A stretch of DNA of 6,577 bases, taken from the NCBI GenBank assembly GCA_947476515.1, contig CANJQZ010000108.1, positions 1 to 6,577 of the forward strand, in the 5' to 3' direction. Origin of the DNA: Flavobacteriales bacterium (GTDB lineage Bacteria; Bacteroidota; Bacteroidia; Flavobacteriales_D; Crocinitomicaceae). The notes beneath the pieces were generated by a model. That model worked only from the letters and a program-made list of their open reading frames with translations. It had not been told where the DNA came from and did not search any database. Below, one piece after another: positions 6,403-6,577 of the stretch. The translations under genes and the position numbers were made by a program. Each line of letters opens with the position of its first letter. The first letter of the stretch is position 1.

Positions 6403-6577
6403 TCAAAACTTTTTAAGAGAATTAAGGGTTTGATCCAATAAAGAAGTTTCGCTTAAGGGGTCTAAAACGATTAAATCATCATATCTCCGCAACCAAGTTA
6501 ATTGACGCTTCGCATAATTTCTTGTATGTTGTTTGATCAGTTCAACCGATTTCTCATAAGAGGTCAAACCATCAAAA
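6403..6577 (-). CDS. miaA: tRNA dimethylallyltransferase MiaA, C-terminal fragment
   Basis: The last 57 codons and the stop are present; the rest lies beyond the right edge. MiaA transfers a dimethylallyl group to A37 of tRNAs that read codons starting with U. The visible part contains IKQHTRNYAKRQLTWLRRYDD, the highly conserved C-terminal MiaA block (family pattern KQxTRxYAKRQxTWxR), followed by a short tail DPLSETSLLDQTLNSLKKF. The stop codon is at 6403-6405 on the minus strand. It is followed by 140 non-coding bases, so it probably belongs to a different transcription unit from the genes to its left. The P-loop and catalytic residues are outside the window. Confidence 0.93.
   Translation of the reverse strand, partial: FDGLTSYEKSVELIKQHTRNYAKRQLTWLRRYDDLIVLDPLSETSLLDQTLNSLKKF

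Noticed and set aside
1..6577. CRISPR array, insertion sequence, tRNA or phage remnant
   Set aside because: I found no spaced direct repeats, terminal inverted repeats, transposase-like coding sequence or cloverleaf; the genes are continuous housekeeping and envelope genes.

Overview
The window comes from the chromosome of an AT-rich member of the Bacteroidota, most likely a Flavobacteriales-type organism. The evidence is the GldI-like FKBP lipoprotein, the divergent Bacteroidota form of RNA polymerase omega, the bamD-rpoZ-coaBC order, a DUF4369/DUF5106-type thioredoxin lineage, starts without Shine-Dalgarno sequences, and TAnnTTTG-like promoter elements. Species assignment is not possible from the sequence alone.

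Every gene lies on the minus strand, so transcription runs from high to low coordinates. At the right edge is the 3' end of miaA (tRNA A37 prenyltransferase). A 140-base AT-rich non-coding gap follows, with a candidate -7 promoter element. Then comes a tightly packed series of eight genes: a secreted thioredoxin-fold protein (4706-6262), an NrnA-type DHH/DHHA1 phosphoesterase (3705-4703), a small GldI-like FKBP lipoprotein (3187-3708), a larger two-module FKBP lipoprotein (2262-3185), a secreted M23 peptidase with LysM (1220-2221), bamD (414-1220), rpoZ (84-407) and the first 26 codons of coaBC (1-80).

Junctions are very tight: 2-base gap, 4-base ATGA overlap, 1-base gap, 40-base gap, 1-base TAATG overlap, 6-base gap and 3-base gap. 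This suggests one or two transcription units with translational coupling. The only internal break is the 40 bases before the M23 gene, which hold a second TATATTTG element and a small inverted repeat. The series may therefore split into an upstream unit (thioredoxin, DHH, two FKBPs) and a downstream unit (M23, bamD, rpoZ, coaBC).

Functionally, five of the eight genes act in the cell envelope: redox or thiol chemistry, two prolyl isomerase-type lipoproteins, cell-wall cleavage, and outer membrane protein assembly. The other three are cytoplasmic housekeeping genes (nanoRNA/pAp turnover, RNA polymerase omega, coenzyme A synthesis). I see no mobile element, CRISPR array, tRNA or defence system. 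The most notable details are a nine-G run inside the GGGH motif of the DHH protein, a split of FKBP active-site residues across three modules, and a CKDD surface-export-type signal on the GldI-like protein.
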